Below, in pieces: positions 1-8,204 of a stretch of DNA of 41,952 bases. This DNA is from Ignavibacteriota bacterium (GTDB lineage Bacteria > Bacteroidota > Ignavibacteria > UBA10030). The stretch is taken from contig PLMS01000065.1 in the NCBI GenBank assembly GCA_003142575.1, positions 67,128-109,079 on the forward strand, in the 5' to 3' direction. A model generated the notes under the pieces. It searched no databases. It was not told where the DNA came from and saw nothing but the letters and a program-made list of their open reading frames with translations. Numbering within the stretch: position 1 is the stretch's first letter; each line of letters starts with the position of its first letter. Both the position numbers and the translations under genes were made by a program.

Positions 1-1
1 T

Positions 2-61
2 CTTGGCAAGTATGTGGAGCGTCTTTTTGAGGAAAGAGGCATGCCGACGACGAGGAAATAA
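2..61 (+). CDS. C-terminal end of an unidentified protein (partial)
   Basis: An open frame enters from the left edge and ends at TAA 59-61. The last residues include LGKYVERLFEERG and then a basic tail ending in RK. I do not recognise the family from 19 residues. It is treated as coding because a diverged copy at 6474-6534 differs mostly at synonymous positions and also ends in a stop codon at the equivalent place. Confidence 0.6.
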   Translation, partial: LGKYVERLFEERGMPTTRK

Positions 62-191
62 ATGCCGCACATTTTTTTGACGAATTCGTTGATAACTGAA
101 TCTAGTACTCTATCGTTTGTTTTATATTGTTCCCAAAATACGCCGTTATTTCTATAGAATATTCTGATAGGAAGAACGGTCGCATTTTTCC

Positions 192-220
192 TTGACTTTT
201 AACCCATCTTATTTTACTAT
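192..220 (+). promoter_or_regulatory. Sigma-70-type promoter for the secreted-protein cluster
   Basis: TTGACT (192-197), a 17-nt spacer and TACTAT (215-220) give a strong -35/-10 match about 100 nt upstream of the 319 start. The rest of the 62-318 spacer shows no gene that I would support; it contains only this site and the ribosome binding site of the next gene. Confidence 0.6.
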
Positions 221-318
221 TCTACAGTACTTCTTATTGCCGTTTCGGCGCCAAATGATACCTACGGGGCGCGGCAGAGTTATAGAGAAAACAATTTACC
301 GATTTGCAGAGGGGCTAT

Positions 319-2580
319 ATGCAATCATCTACCATTGTAACAAACAGATTGTTTTTCATTCTCGTCACTGTGATGATTTTTTCCACTTTGCTTAATGCCC
401 AAATTAAAATTAAATCGAGAGTGGAGATAAAACCGGCTGGTAATCAATTACAAAATAGTTTAAACAAAAGCGGATCACTTCCCCCTACAAGTTACATCGC
501 CAATTGTTCAGGTACATATTTAGCATGGGTAATTATTGCTGCTAAAAATAGTCCTCCTTCGGAAGGCCCTATTACTGTAGCATTTCGTGATAAAGTCCGT
601 GATACAACTATGGTATTCCGGCTTTCAGATTATATAAATTACAGATATTCTTATTCTCAAGGGCAAGAGTGTGATTTCTGCAATAGACGACCCGATTGGA
701 GTTGTACATCAATAAGCGAAACAGCATATCATGCTTATTCAACAGATCCGGAATTATTTATTATGATTCCATATATTCTCAAAGGAGATACGTTAAATTT
801 TTCCTATGATAACTGTACCCAGCCTGTTAAAACCGGTGCCGGTATGGAATTTCAATTTGCGAAGAGGGATTCAATTGGCGATAAATGCTATTCATATATG
901 GAAGGCGACCTGCAAGAATTAGAACTTTGCGGTATCGAATTCGCTCCTATAAGATACTCTGTATGGCAAGACGAAGATACACTCATTTCTGGTTCATCTA
1001 CCATGCTCTATATATATACTCCTATGGATTTTGGGGATGACTCGCTGATGACTATTGAAGTTGATAGCGCGCAATATGCGAAATTTATCTATGATAAGGG
1101 AACAAGTATAGATACCCTCGATTCACCAATGGATAGTGTGAAATGCAGCGATGCTATGTCAGGCAAAATCAAGTTTCTAGCAATGGGCAAGCAACCTGAC
1201 AAACCTGTCCCTGTTGCCATCTGTGCACGCTATATGTTCGATCCATCAAAAGTATTTGAAGATACGATTGTAGTAAAGGGGAGTGAAATAATGCTCGGTG
1301 AAACAAAATATTATTACGCGACGCAGGAAACAAATGGTGAGTTGACGATACACGAAACCGTGTCGACAGAATTACCAGCAGGAGCGGTAAGCAGTGACAT
1401 TTGGGGTAATAATCCGGTAGCTCCTGTATTAATTGAAAATAAACCTTCAGGCAGAAAGTTGGGTGTTTATTGGGAGAAAAAATATCCGATCTATACTGGA
1501 AATACATTTACAAGTATGGAAGACTTGCCTACAGGAATGATACGCTTGGTGGGACGATATTGGCATAAAGATTCTGTTTATATAGTGAAACTGACTACAG
1601 GTAATTATCCCACACCAACAAGTCTGGGGATTGAAGTAAAGAAACCGACGCTTTTAGGAACTAGTGATTTTGCGAGAGCACGAAATAATGGGCTTGATAT
1701 TAATGGTCATCCATATAGCGTTGATTCTGTTTGTATCATGTGGGGTGGAATATTTGGATTTCCTCCACAAAATATTAAAGGCCAGTATGAACGTGAATCT
1801 TTTTTTGAAGATGTTGAATTACACGCATATACTCCAGGTTATAGATACGAACCATGGTCTGCGGAGTTTTGGCCGGATGTACAAAATCTTAGAACAACTA
1901 GTCATTTTTGGGTTACTAGTCAAAGTATGGGAAATGGGGATGGTGTTCCAACTCATCAAAACACGAGATATATGTCATATGTCAATCCACAACAATATGT
2001 GTGGGATTTAATAGACGAATATTCAACTATTGTTCACGACACTCCTCCAAATGAGCATGGTTATTCATTGTTTGGGTCATTCCATCAAAGCGATGGTCGA
2101 CTTACATTCATTTACCCAAGAGCAACTGGGCAGTATAATATTATTCATCGGCGTGTATATCGTCAAATGCATCTCAACAATAATGTTGAAAACTATCAAG
2201 CGAATCTTAGAGTAAGAGCTGAATTCATTGAATTCATGTCCACTATATATTTTGGAGGATTAAGTACTCGCGTTGCTCAGTCCCGTCTTGCAAGTTCGTA
2301 TGGGCCGCTTCAAACAATGTATACTACTGCTCTTGGCGAAGGTTATCAAAATGGGATCCATAATACACCTGAGAATCTTAATGATCTGAATATTTTTTTT
2401 CCTCTTGCTATGGCTCATCATATTACCCTCTTGATAGGGGAAATTGGAGAAGTTGATGCAAATAACTGGGAATCAGGGTTTGAGGAGACAATGAGAATCG
2501 TGTATAATGGATGGAATGACACACCTGGGTATGATGCACAAGTACTAAGATATTCAAGAAAATATTTGCCAACACCTTAA
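319..2580 (+). CDS. Secreted protein of unknown function, 753 aa
   Basis: I chose ATG 319 because a GAGGGG ribosome binding site (309-314) sits just before it; an in-frame TTG at 304 has no such site. Residues 1 to about 27 form a Sec signal peptide: a polar start, then a hydrophobic stretch with FFILVTVMIFSTLL, then a NAQ cleavage site. The mature part is rich in Tyr, Trp and Asp and has several cysteines, including an ECDFC...DWSC cluster near residue 115, which suggests disulfides or a metal site. I see no T9SS C-terminal domain, catalytic motif or membrane anchor. It is followed after 17 nt by another exported protein, probably in the same operon. Function unknown; export is the only supported statement. 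Confidence 0.75.
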   Translation: MQSSTIVTNRLFFILVTVMIFSTLLNAQIKIKSRVEIKPAGNQLQNSLNKSGSLPPTSYIANCSGTYLAWVIIAAKNSPPSEGPITVAFRDKVRDTTMVFRLSDYINYRYSYSQGQECDFCNRRPDWSCTSISETAYHAYSTDPELFIMIPYILKGDTLNFSYDNCTQPVKTGAGMEFQFAKRDSIGDKCYSYMEGDLQELELCGIEFAPIRYSVWQDEDTLISGSSTMLYIYTPMDFGDDSLMTIEVDSAQYAKFIYDKGTSIDTLDSPMDSVKCSDAMSGKIKFLAMGKQPDKPVPVAICARYMFDPSKVFEDTIVVKGSEIMLGETKYYYATQETNGELTIHETVSTELPAGAVSSDIWGNNPVAPVLIENKPSGRKLGVYWEKKYPIYTGNTFTSMEDLPTGMIRLVGRYWHKDSVYIVKLTTGNYPTPTSLGIEVKKPTLLGTSDFARARNNGLDINGHPYSVDSVCIMWGGIFGFPPQNIKGQYERESFFEDVELHAYTPGYRYEPWSAEFWPDVQNLRTTSHFWVTSQSMGNGDGVPTHQNTRYMSYVNPQQYVWDLIDEYSTIVHDTPPNEHGYSLFGSFHQSDGRLTFIYPRATGQYNIIHRRVYRQMHLNNNVENYQANLRVRAEFIEFMSTIYFGGLSTRVAQSRLASSYGPLQTMYTTALGEGYQNGIHNTPENLNDLNIFFPLAMAHHITLLIGEIGEVDANNWESGFEETMRIVYNGWNDTPGYDAQVLRYSRKYLPTP

Positions 2581-2597
2581 AGATACTGGAGCATACT

Positions 2598-5387
2598 GTG
2601 AAAAATAAAAGATTACTGTTGATATTTCTTACTTTTTTCTTCAGCCTTCAAATTTGTTTAAGGGCGCAAGATCAATACCTTTTACCGGGAGTAACAGACA
2701 ATATTGTGTTGGCAATTCAGACGCAGGTTAACACGGTTATCGGTGATAAATATGAGGTTACTCAGGTTCTAAATGTAGACAGCTCGTTAGGTAGTGGGCT
2801 TAGTCCACGATGGCCGGATGTAGGTGCAATAGAAAATCCATATGGCACTCTTACACATTGTTTTGTTTTTAATGGGACGCGAAGGCAAGGAGCAACCTCT
2901 ACCGACAGTGCGAGTGGAATAGTAGGAGTATTTAAATCCGGCCAAATACTCTGGCACTCTGATGGAATCCTTACGGTTAAACCTCCAGGGATGATGGCAA
3001 ATACAATTTGGACAATCAAGGATATTAATAGGGACGGAAAGGTAGAAATATTAACGACTTGGATTTCGTTGAGTAGCGGAACTAATCCACCAATGTATCT
3101 TTGGATTTTCAGTTGGGAAGGTCAGAAAGGTGAGATCATTAACGCCCGGGATAAAAACAAGCAATCTATATTAAAGATTGACTCGTACGGATTATTTTCA
3201 TTAATAGACAATGTTGGGAAGGATATTTGGGAAATTCAGGGGCCAATTACTTCTTACGAAGGAGATTCAACTAGGACAGAATTCCGCACCTTTAGCTGGA
3301 ACGGTTCTCTTTATGGACTATGGCCTAATACACCTCAGCCTTCAGAAGGAACCAGCTATCCAAAAGATAAAGCCCAAGGGACTGTGTATGCAAAAGTAGT
3401 TCAAGTATACGAAAAATTCCAATATCGCTATTACATTCAAAATTCATCTTCAAGTTTGCAAGACATACAAGAATTTGCTATTGATCGATTAACAGACTCT
3501 GTTACCTTTGCTCAATCAAGAAAATTTTGGGATAGCGCTTTACCTTGGCTTCCCGTTGTTAGTTGGAAATGTGATGGTCTTTATGGATCCAATTATATTC
3601 GACCAGGTGAAAAAGATTCTGACTTTGTGTTTACAACGATAGATACTACTCTCCCAAGACTTATTAAATTCTATGTGCAAGGATTAAACGGAGAATCGAG
3701 TGATGACATTACAAATAATTCATTTTATGGTTCTACTATAGGACCTTCCAATCTCCCCGTTCCTTTCATCCCTTTAAACTTTCTCGACACACTCACAAAC
3801 TACACAACCCAATCTCGCACGTTGGGATGGGTCAAAGACCAAACGACGTCAAATAAATATCTTGGCTACTTTGCATCAGCCAAAACGAGCTTGGGGCAAA
3901 ATAATATTACATCAACACGCACAACACTCCAGCAAGTCCTGCAGGATGTGAATGTTGATAGCACAAGTCACCTTACAAGTGAAGCATATGCGCTCATCCG
4001 CTACAACACAGAATATTTATTGGCACAATTGCCGACAGCTCCTTCGTCTGGTTGTGTTGTAAAGCTTGTCAACAGCACAGGGTCACTGCTTACAACCGGC
4101 ACACTCCAATATCGCGATAGCACATGGAAAGATGCCACGAGCAACAACGACGGCACATTTACCATCACCACCACTCGTAAAAAACTCAATCTTCGTATGA
4201 CGTACGAGTACGGTACACAAACAAAATCGAATGTTCCGGTCAAGAATGATACAACAATTATCTTCCAGACAAAAAATGTAACAGTCGACTTGCAAACCAG
4301 TAGCGGCAATCCATTAGATACAGGAACTGTGCAATATAACGCTGGGGGATGGAAGGACTTTGGAACAACAACAAACGGAGTTGCAACAAAGGAACTTCTC
4401 CCTATAAAGTATAAATTTAAAATGACTTACAATAACGCGAGCAATGAGAAAACACAAAACATTGACTCTAACGCTGTTGTTTTATTTCAAACTGTCAACG
4501 TGAGTGTTCAACTAAAAAACAGCACAGGGAATTTTATCGATCAAGGTGTTGTGCAATATAATTCCGGCGGGTGGAAGGACTTTGGCATAACGTCAAATGG
4601 TAGTGTCCATAAAGAACTGTTGCCTGCTAAATATAATTTTAAAATGACCTATGCCTCAGCCAGCAAAAACCAAGCACAGGATTTAGATTCTAATGCCGTC
4701 GTTGTCTTCCAGACTTCCAATGTATCCGTGCAACTGAAAAGCAGTCAAGGCACTCCGCTCGATACAGGTGTGGTGCAATACAATGCCGGCGGTTGGAAGG
4801 ATTTTGGCACAACAGCAAACGGAGTTGCCAACAAAGAACTCCTTCCTATAAAATATACATTCCGCATGACCTACGGCTATGCTAATAATGAGAAAGCACA
4901 GAATACGGATTCCAATGCTGTGGTAACGTTCCAGACGGTCAATGCAGTAGTTCAGTTAAAGAATAGCCAAGGAAATACTCTCGATATAGGCACAGTGCAA
5001 TACAACGCAGGAGGATGGAAAAATTTTGGAACAACGACAAATGGTACGGCATCGAAAGAACTTTTAGCAAATAAATATAACTTCCGCATGACATATGCAT
5101 TCGTCAACAATGATAAATCGCAGAACCTTGATTCCAGCAATATCGTAAGATTTTCTACGGTTCTTTGTTCTGTCCGAGTTACCAATTCATCCGGACAATT
5201 AGTAAGCAATGCGATTGTAACGTATAATGCAAGTGGATGGAAACCATTTGGCACGACAGTCAATGGTATTGCAACCAAGGAATTATTGCCGGCAAACATA
5301 ACATTCAAAGCTCAATCCGGAAAGACGACACAGACGAAAGCACAGGATATTACGACGAATCCCAATGTGGAGATTGGTTTACCATAG
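2598..5387 (+). CDS. Secreted FG-GAP-like protein with six ~74-residue C-terminal repeats
   Basis: The GTG start at 2598 has a GGAG site 6 nt upstream. Residues 1-23 are a signal peptide (FLTFFFSLQICLRA before Q). The N-terminal half contains a calcium-binding-like loop DINRDGKVEI (residues 142-151) of the kind found in FG-GAP beta-propeller repeats, followed by a Trp-rich region. From residue 486 to the end there are six repeats. Five of them begin at residues 561, 635, 709, 783 and 857, exactly 74 apart; the first is more divergent. The core of each is QYNAGGWKDFGTT...NG...KELLP...FRMTY, which reads like a beta-sandwich (Ig-like) unit. No T9SS sorting domain is visible at the C-terminus. 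It probably works at the cell surface as an adhesin or structural protein, by inference from architecture only. Confidence 0.8.
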   Translation: MKNKRLLLIFLTFFFSLQICLRAQDQYLLPGVTDNIVLAIQTQVNTVIGDKYEVTQVLNVDSSLGSGLSPRWPDVGAIENPYGTLTHCFVFNGTRRQGATSTDSASGIVGVFKSGQILWHSDGILTVKPPGMMANTIWTIKDINRDGKVEILTTWISLSSGTNPPMYLWIFSWEGQKGEIINARDKNKQSILKIDSYGLFSLIDNVGKDIWEIQGPITSYEGDSTRTEFRTFSWNGSLYGLWPNTPQPSEGTSYPKDKAQGTVYAKVVQVYEKFQYRYYIQNSSSSLQDIQEFAIDRLTDSVTFAQSRKFWDSALPWLPVVSWKCDGLYGSNYIRPGEKDSDFVFTTIDTTLPRLIKFYVQGLNGESSDDITNNSFYGSTIGPSNLPVPFIPLNFLDTLTNYTTQSRTLGWVKDQTTSNKYLGYFASAKTSLGQNNITSTRTTLQQVLQDVNVDSTSHLTSEAYALIRYNTEYLLAQLPTAPSSGCVVKLVNSTGSLLTTGTLQYRDSTWKDATSNNDGTFTITTTRKKLNLRMTYEYGTQTKSNVPVKNDTTIIFQTKNVTVDLQTSSGNPLDTGTVQYNAGGWKDFGTTTNGVATKELLPIKYKFKMTYNNASNEKTQNIDSNAVVLFQTVNVSVQLKNSTGNFIDQGVVQYNSGGWKDFGITSNGSVHKELLPAKYNFKMTYASASKNQAQDLDSNAVVVFQTSNVSVQLKSSQGTPLDTGVVQYNAGGWKDFGTTANGVANKELLPIKYTFRMTYGYANNEKAQNTDSNAVVTFQTVNAVVQLKNSQGNTLDIGTVQYNAGGWKNFGTTTNGTASKELLANKYNFRMTYAFVNNDKSQNLDSSNIVRFSTVLCSVRVTNSSGQLVSNAIVTYNASGWKPFGTTVNGIATKELLPANITFKAQSGKTTQTKAQDITTNPNVEIGLP
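4053..5384 (+). repeat. In-frame 222-bp repeat array encoding 74-aa units
   Basis: Unit boundaries fall at 4053 (divergent, 75 codons), 4278, 4500, 4722, 4944 and 5166. The period is exactly 222 bp for the later units. At DNA level the units have drifted, while at protein level the GGWK, NG and KELLP positions are kept. This points to old duplications under selection rather than a fresh expansion. Confidence 0.85.
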
Positions 5388-5507
5388 AGTAATGAGTAGT
5401 TTAAAAAGAGAGAAGAGTAAATAGTGAACGGTGAAAAGCAATAGTCAGTCGATAAAAACTGAATACTGAACACTGATGACTGTAATTTAAGAACTGGAAA
5501 CTCAAAC
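5388..5507 (+). repeat. Spacer of short degenerate ACTGA-type repeats
   Basis: This 120-nt spacer between two exported-protein genes holds overlapping short quasi-repeats, for example AACTGAATACTGAACACTGA followed by TGACTG at about 5457-5482, and GTGAACGGTGAAAAG near 5423. It carries no obvious promoter or terminator hairpin. A comparable TGAGTCGATAAGTAG-rich stretch follows rfbB at about 20307-20345. Confidence 0.45.
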
Positions 5508-6392
5508 ATGAAAACCATCATAACATTACTGCTTTGCACAAGCCTTGCAATCGCACAGCAGATTCCCAATACGATAACGTCAAAAGCAAAGAATAAACTT
5601 GAATTTCAGACAACGCTAAAGAAATGGCAAGAGGAACTGAAGCAGTTTAACACGCCTGAATTAAGAAAATCGCAAAAATATGCTGCACTCAGACAGGAGA
5701 TGTGGAAAGAACTCCGAGATATGAGACTTGGAAAAACTGCTGAACCGGTGCAACACAAGCCATCATTGGCCGCTGTTCCTGCAAAAGTTAATGAGGATGC
5801 TACGTGCTATGATGTTCCCGTGGCATCGAAAGGAAATACGATTGATATGTCGATTGTCAATACTTCGACACTATCGGCAGAAGGAGTGAAAGTCGAAATA
5901 AACAATATTCCGGAATGGTTGAAATTTACAGAGAAGGACATTACTCTTACGACCTTGAAATCGAATGAAGAGCAAACAGCCTCTTTCACTTTCTCGGTTG
6001 ATAAATTAGCGAAAGTTAATAAGGAAGATACATTACATTTTACTATCACAGATAAAAACGGACAGACTTGGACGAAAGAGATCAAGATCAGTATCACACC
6101 TCCGACAACATACGAACTTCTTCAGAACTATCCGAATCCATTTAATCCGACAACAACAATCGAATATCAGTTGCCCGGAGCAGGGATACGATATAATGTA
6201 TCGATAAAAATTTATGACGCGATCGGGAGAGAGGTAACTAATCTTATCAATGAGCAGCAGGATCCAGGATATTATCAGAAAATCTTCAATGCAAGTCGAT
6301 ATGCCAGCGGGATGTATATCTACCGTCTCGTTGCAACAGACGAGCAGAATAAACAGCATGTATTTCAAAAGAAAATGATTCTTTTACGGTAA
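5508..6392 (+). CDS. Exported protein with T9SS C-terminal sorting domain, 294 aa
   Basis: ATG 5508 opens a short signal peptide (MKTIITLLLCTSLAIAQ). Residues 30-75 are charged and helical. Residues about 95-198 look like a beta-sandwich resembling the NEW3/CARDB type: VNTSTLSAEGVKVEINNIPE, then a paired strand pattern. From about residue 202 there is a classic type IX secretion sorting domain: YELLQNYPNPFNPTTTIEY, then IKIYDAIGREV, YASGMYIYRL and a final basic strand. Such proteins are moved across the outer membrane by the T9SS and often anchored or released with CTD cleavage. It is probably the surface component of this three-gene exported cluster. The actual ligand or activity cannot be read from the sequence. 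Confidence 0.85.
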   Translation: MKTIITLLLCTSLAIAQQIPNTITSKAKNKLEFQTTLKKWQEELKQFNTPELRKSQKYAALRQEMWKELRDMRLGKTAEPVQHKPSLAAVPAKVNEDATCYDVPVASKGNTIDMSIVNTSTLSAEGVKVEINNIPEWLKFTEKDITLTTLKSNEEQTASFTFSVDKLAKVNKEDTLHFTITDKNGQTWTKEIKISITPPTTYELLQNYPNPFNPTTTIEYQLPGAGIRYNVSIKIYDAIGREVTNLINEQQDPGYYQKIFNASRYASGMYIYRLVATDEQNKQHVFQKKMILLR

Positions 6393-6473
6393 TCCCGTTA
6401 GCCATAATTCATTGTGGGCAGAAGGTAAATCTGTTTAAATCATAATTTCTAAGAATGAATCCTGTTGTGATGT

Positions 6474-6534
6474 TCTTGGCAAGTATGTGGAGCGCCTTTT
6501 TGAGGAAAGGGGCTTGCCAAAGACGAGAAAATGA
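6474..6534 (+). pseudogene. Second copy of the upstream gene's 3' end (remnant)
   Basis: Positions 6474-6534 match 1-61 with 7 mismatches by eye. They encode the same C-terminal peptide with M-to-L and T-to-K changes, and stop at TGA (6532-6534). The frame is closed by a TAA about 45 nt upstream and has no start codon, so this is a gene tail, not a gene. Similarity seems to continue weakly about 15 nt past the stop. Confidence 0.75.
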
Positions 6535-6554
6535 AATTGTGTGCATTTTCCTTC

Positions 6555-6583
6555 TTGCATTTTGAGTCATTTTTTGCTATAAT
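6555..6583 (+). promoter_or_regulatory. Promoter of secG
   Basis: TTGCAT (6555-6560), a 17-nt spacer and a perfect TATAAT (6578-6583). The predicted start near 6590 places the hairpin at 6597-6613 at the very 5' end of the secG transcript. Confidence 0.75.
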
Positions 6584-6596
6584 AAAACCTGCAAAC

Positions 6597-6621
6597 CCCC
6601 ACAGTTGGTGGGGATTTTTTT
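6597..6621 (+). terminator. Terminator-like hairpin in the secG leader
   Basis: CCCCAC (6597-6602), loop AGTTG and GTGGGG (6608-6613), followed by a T run to 6621. It has the shape of an intrinsic terminator but lies between the secG promoter and the secG start. It may act as an attenuator or 5' stabiliser, or end readthrough from upstream. Confidence 0.6.
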
Positions 6622-6640
6622 CGCTTGAGGAACAGTATTG

Positions 6641-6973
6641 ATGTACACAATTGCGATTATTCTCGAAGTCATCATTGGAATTCTGCTCATGCTCGCCATT
6701 CTCATGCAATCGAGCAAGGGCGGTGGATTGGCCGGAGGTTTCGGCGGTGCCAATATCGGAACGGTCTTTGGAGTTCGGCGGACCTCGGATTTCCTTACAA
6801 CGTTGACACAGTGGCTGGCAGGTATCTTTATGGTCTTCGCCCTGGTTATCAACTTATGGTTGTTACCGCGGGGTGAACAGAAGCAGGAGAGCGTTATTCA
6901 ATCTGGACCTCCTCCGGCTGCATTGCCACCGACTCAACAGGCTCCTTTATCCCCAATTCCGGGTAGCAAATAA
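6641..6973 (+). CDS. secG: Preprotein translocase subunit SecG
   Basis: This is the small membrane subunit of the SecYEG channel, which assists protein export across the inner membrane. The protein has 110 residues. The two expected transmembrane segments are at about 3-20 and 52-72, separated by the typical Gly-rich loop SSKGGGLAGGFGGANIGTVFG, and a Pro-rich cytoplasmic tail follows. ATG 6641 is preferred because the GAGGA site at 6627-6631 is correctly spaced; an in-frame TTG at 6638 is less likely. It has its own promoter and is followed after 7 nt by a tRNA gene, possibly co-transcribed. Confidence 0.93.
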   Translation: MYTIAIILEVIIGILLMLAILMQSSKGGGLAGGFGGANIGTVFGVRRTSDFLTTLTQWLAGIFMVFALVINLWLLPRGEQKQESVIQSGPPPAALPPTQQAPLSPIPGSK

Positions 6974-6980
6974 CACATTT

Positions 6981-7053
6981 GCACCCATGGCTCAATTGGT
7001 AGAGCAACTGACTCTTAATCAGTGGGTTCCAGGTTCGAGTCCTGGTGGGTGCA
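6981..7053 (+). tRNA. tRNA-Lys (anticodon CTT)
   Basis: A 73-nt cloverleaf. The acceptor stem is GCACCCA/TGGGTGC with discriminator A7053. The anticodon stem is ACTGA/TCAGT with loop CTCTTAA, so the anticodon is CTT (reads AAG). The T arm is CCAGG-TTCGAGT-CCTGG. The 3' CCA is not encoded. It lies between secG and the rplM-rpsI operon. Confidence 0.95.
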
Positions 7054-7201
7054 CTGAAGTAACAGTGGATTCATAGTATAGCAGTCAGAGTGAAAGATGG
7101 GTTCCTGGTCTAATAGAATGGATATGAGTTCGATGATCTGGAGCAGAGATTTTTGGGAAGTACACAATTTTTTTGAAAAAGATTTAGCGTAGGAGAATAG
7201 A

Positions 7202-7642
7202 GTGAATACGTCGCCGAAAACGCGGTTTTTTAAACCGGAAGAAGTAAATAAAAAATGGTTTCTTGTCGATGCAGAAGGACAGACATTAGGCCGCATCGCA
7301 TCGCACGTTGCACATTTGCTGCGTGGCAAACATAAACCGGAATTTACGCCCAACCACGACTTGGGAGATTTCGTCGTGATTGTGAATATAGAAAAAGTAA
7401 AACTGACCGGAAAACGGCCCGAGTTGAAAGAACTGTATCATAACACAGGTTATCCGGGCGGAGCACGCTTTGAATCTTTTTCGGAACTCATTAAAACGAA
7501 TCCGGAAAAGGTCATGGAGCATGCCGTCAAAGGAATGCTTCCGCATAACCGTTTGGGACGTCAGATGTTTAAGAAGTTGAAAGTGTATCGGGGAGCAGAA
7601 CATCCCCATTCAGCACAGCAACCAGAAACAATTTCTTTTTGA
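7202..7642 (+). CDS. rplM: Large ribosomal subunit protein L13 (uL13)
   Basis: L13 is an early-assembling 50S subunit protein. The 146-aa length is normal. Typical family segments are visible: WFLVDAEGQTLGRIASHVA near the start, DFVVIVNIEKVKLTGK, and the C-terminal VKGMLPHNRLGRQMFKKLKVY. The GTG start at 7202 has a TAGGAGA site upstream. The 7054-7201 leader contains no gene I can support; a ribosomal-protein leader could be there but I cannot define one. rpsI follows after 19 nt, the standard pairing. Confidence 0.97.
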   Translation: MNTSPKTRFFKPEEVNKKWFLVDAEGQTLGRIASHVAHLLRGKHKPEFTPNHDLGDFVVIVNIEKVKLTGKRPELKELYHNTGYPGGARFESFSELIKTNPEKVMEHAVKGMLPHNRLGRQMFKKLKVYRGAEHPHSAQQPETISF

Positions 7643-7661
7643 GTAAGGAAAGAACAAGTTC

Positions 7662-8048
7662 ATGCAACCAAGAATAACAGTTGGCCGTCGGAAAAATGCT
7701 ATTGCCCGTGTGAAGTTGTTGGATGGATCAGGCAAGCTTTTAGTGAACGCGCGGGAATTTGAAAATTATTTTCCACTGGCAATTCAGCGGGATGAGATAT
7801 TAAAACCGTTCAAAGTGACAGACACGATGGGGCGGTACGATGCACAAGTGCGTGTGAATGGCGGCGGACAGGCTGGTCAGGCCGGAGCCGTAAGGCTCGG
7901 CATTGCACGTTCATTGGTTGCACTGGATGAAGATTTTCGTTTAGCACTTCGCGGGGCCGGACTTTTGACGCGCGATCCTCGTATGGTGGAACGAAAAAAA
8001 TACGGGCAGAAGAAAGCCCGCAAACGGTTCCAGTTCTCCAAACGTTAA
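7662..8048 (+). CDS. rpsI: Small ribosomal subunit protein S9 (uS9)
   Basis: S9 binds the 30S head and its C-terminal tail reaches the P-site tRNA. The 128-aa protein shows the N-terminal [12 protein letters not shown], the central [19 protein letters not shown], and the invariant basic end [12 protein letters not shown]. An AAGGAA site precedes the ATG. It is co-transcribed with rplM. The 156-nt spacer to rpsB has a short GCGAC/GTCGC inverted repeat (8064-8085) that could be a weak hairpin, with no clear T tract. Confidence 0.97.
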   Translation: MQPRITVGRRKNAIARVKLLDGSGKLLVNAREFENYFPLAIQRDEILKPFKVTDTMGRYDAQVRVNGGGQAGQAGAVRLGIARSLVALDEDFRLALRGAGLLTRDPRMVERKKYGQKKARKRFQFSKR

Positions 8049-8204
8049 TTTTTTATGTACCATGCGACAGCTGTTGTACAGTCGCTTAGATTCATCAACA
8101 ATCATATTCTCTGATTTAACCGGCAGTGTTCCGATGAACATGGTTCATAGGGATTCCGGAAGAAGACGACGAGAATAGTAGTTTAACTGAAAGGAAATAT
8201 TTTT

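Noticed and set aside
4278-5384. Recent DNA tandem duplication or assembly artefact in the repeat protein
   Set aside because: Units differ throughout at third positions and many residues, so they are old and genuine.
8064-8085. Structured rpsB leader or terminator
   Set aside because: Only a 5-bp inverted repeat with a long loop and no T tract; too weak to call.
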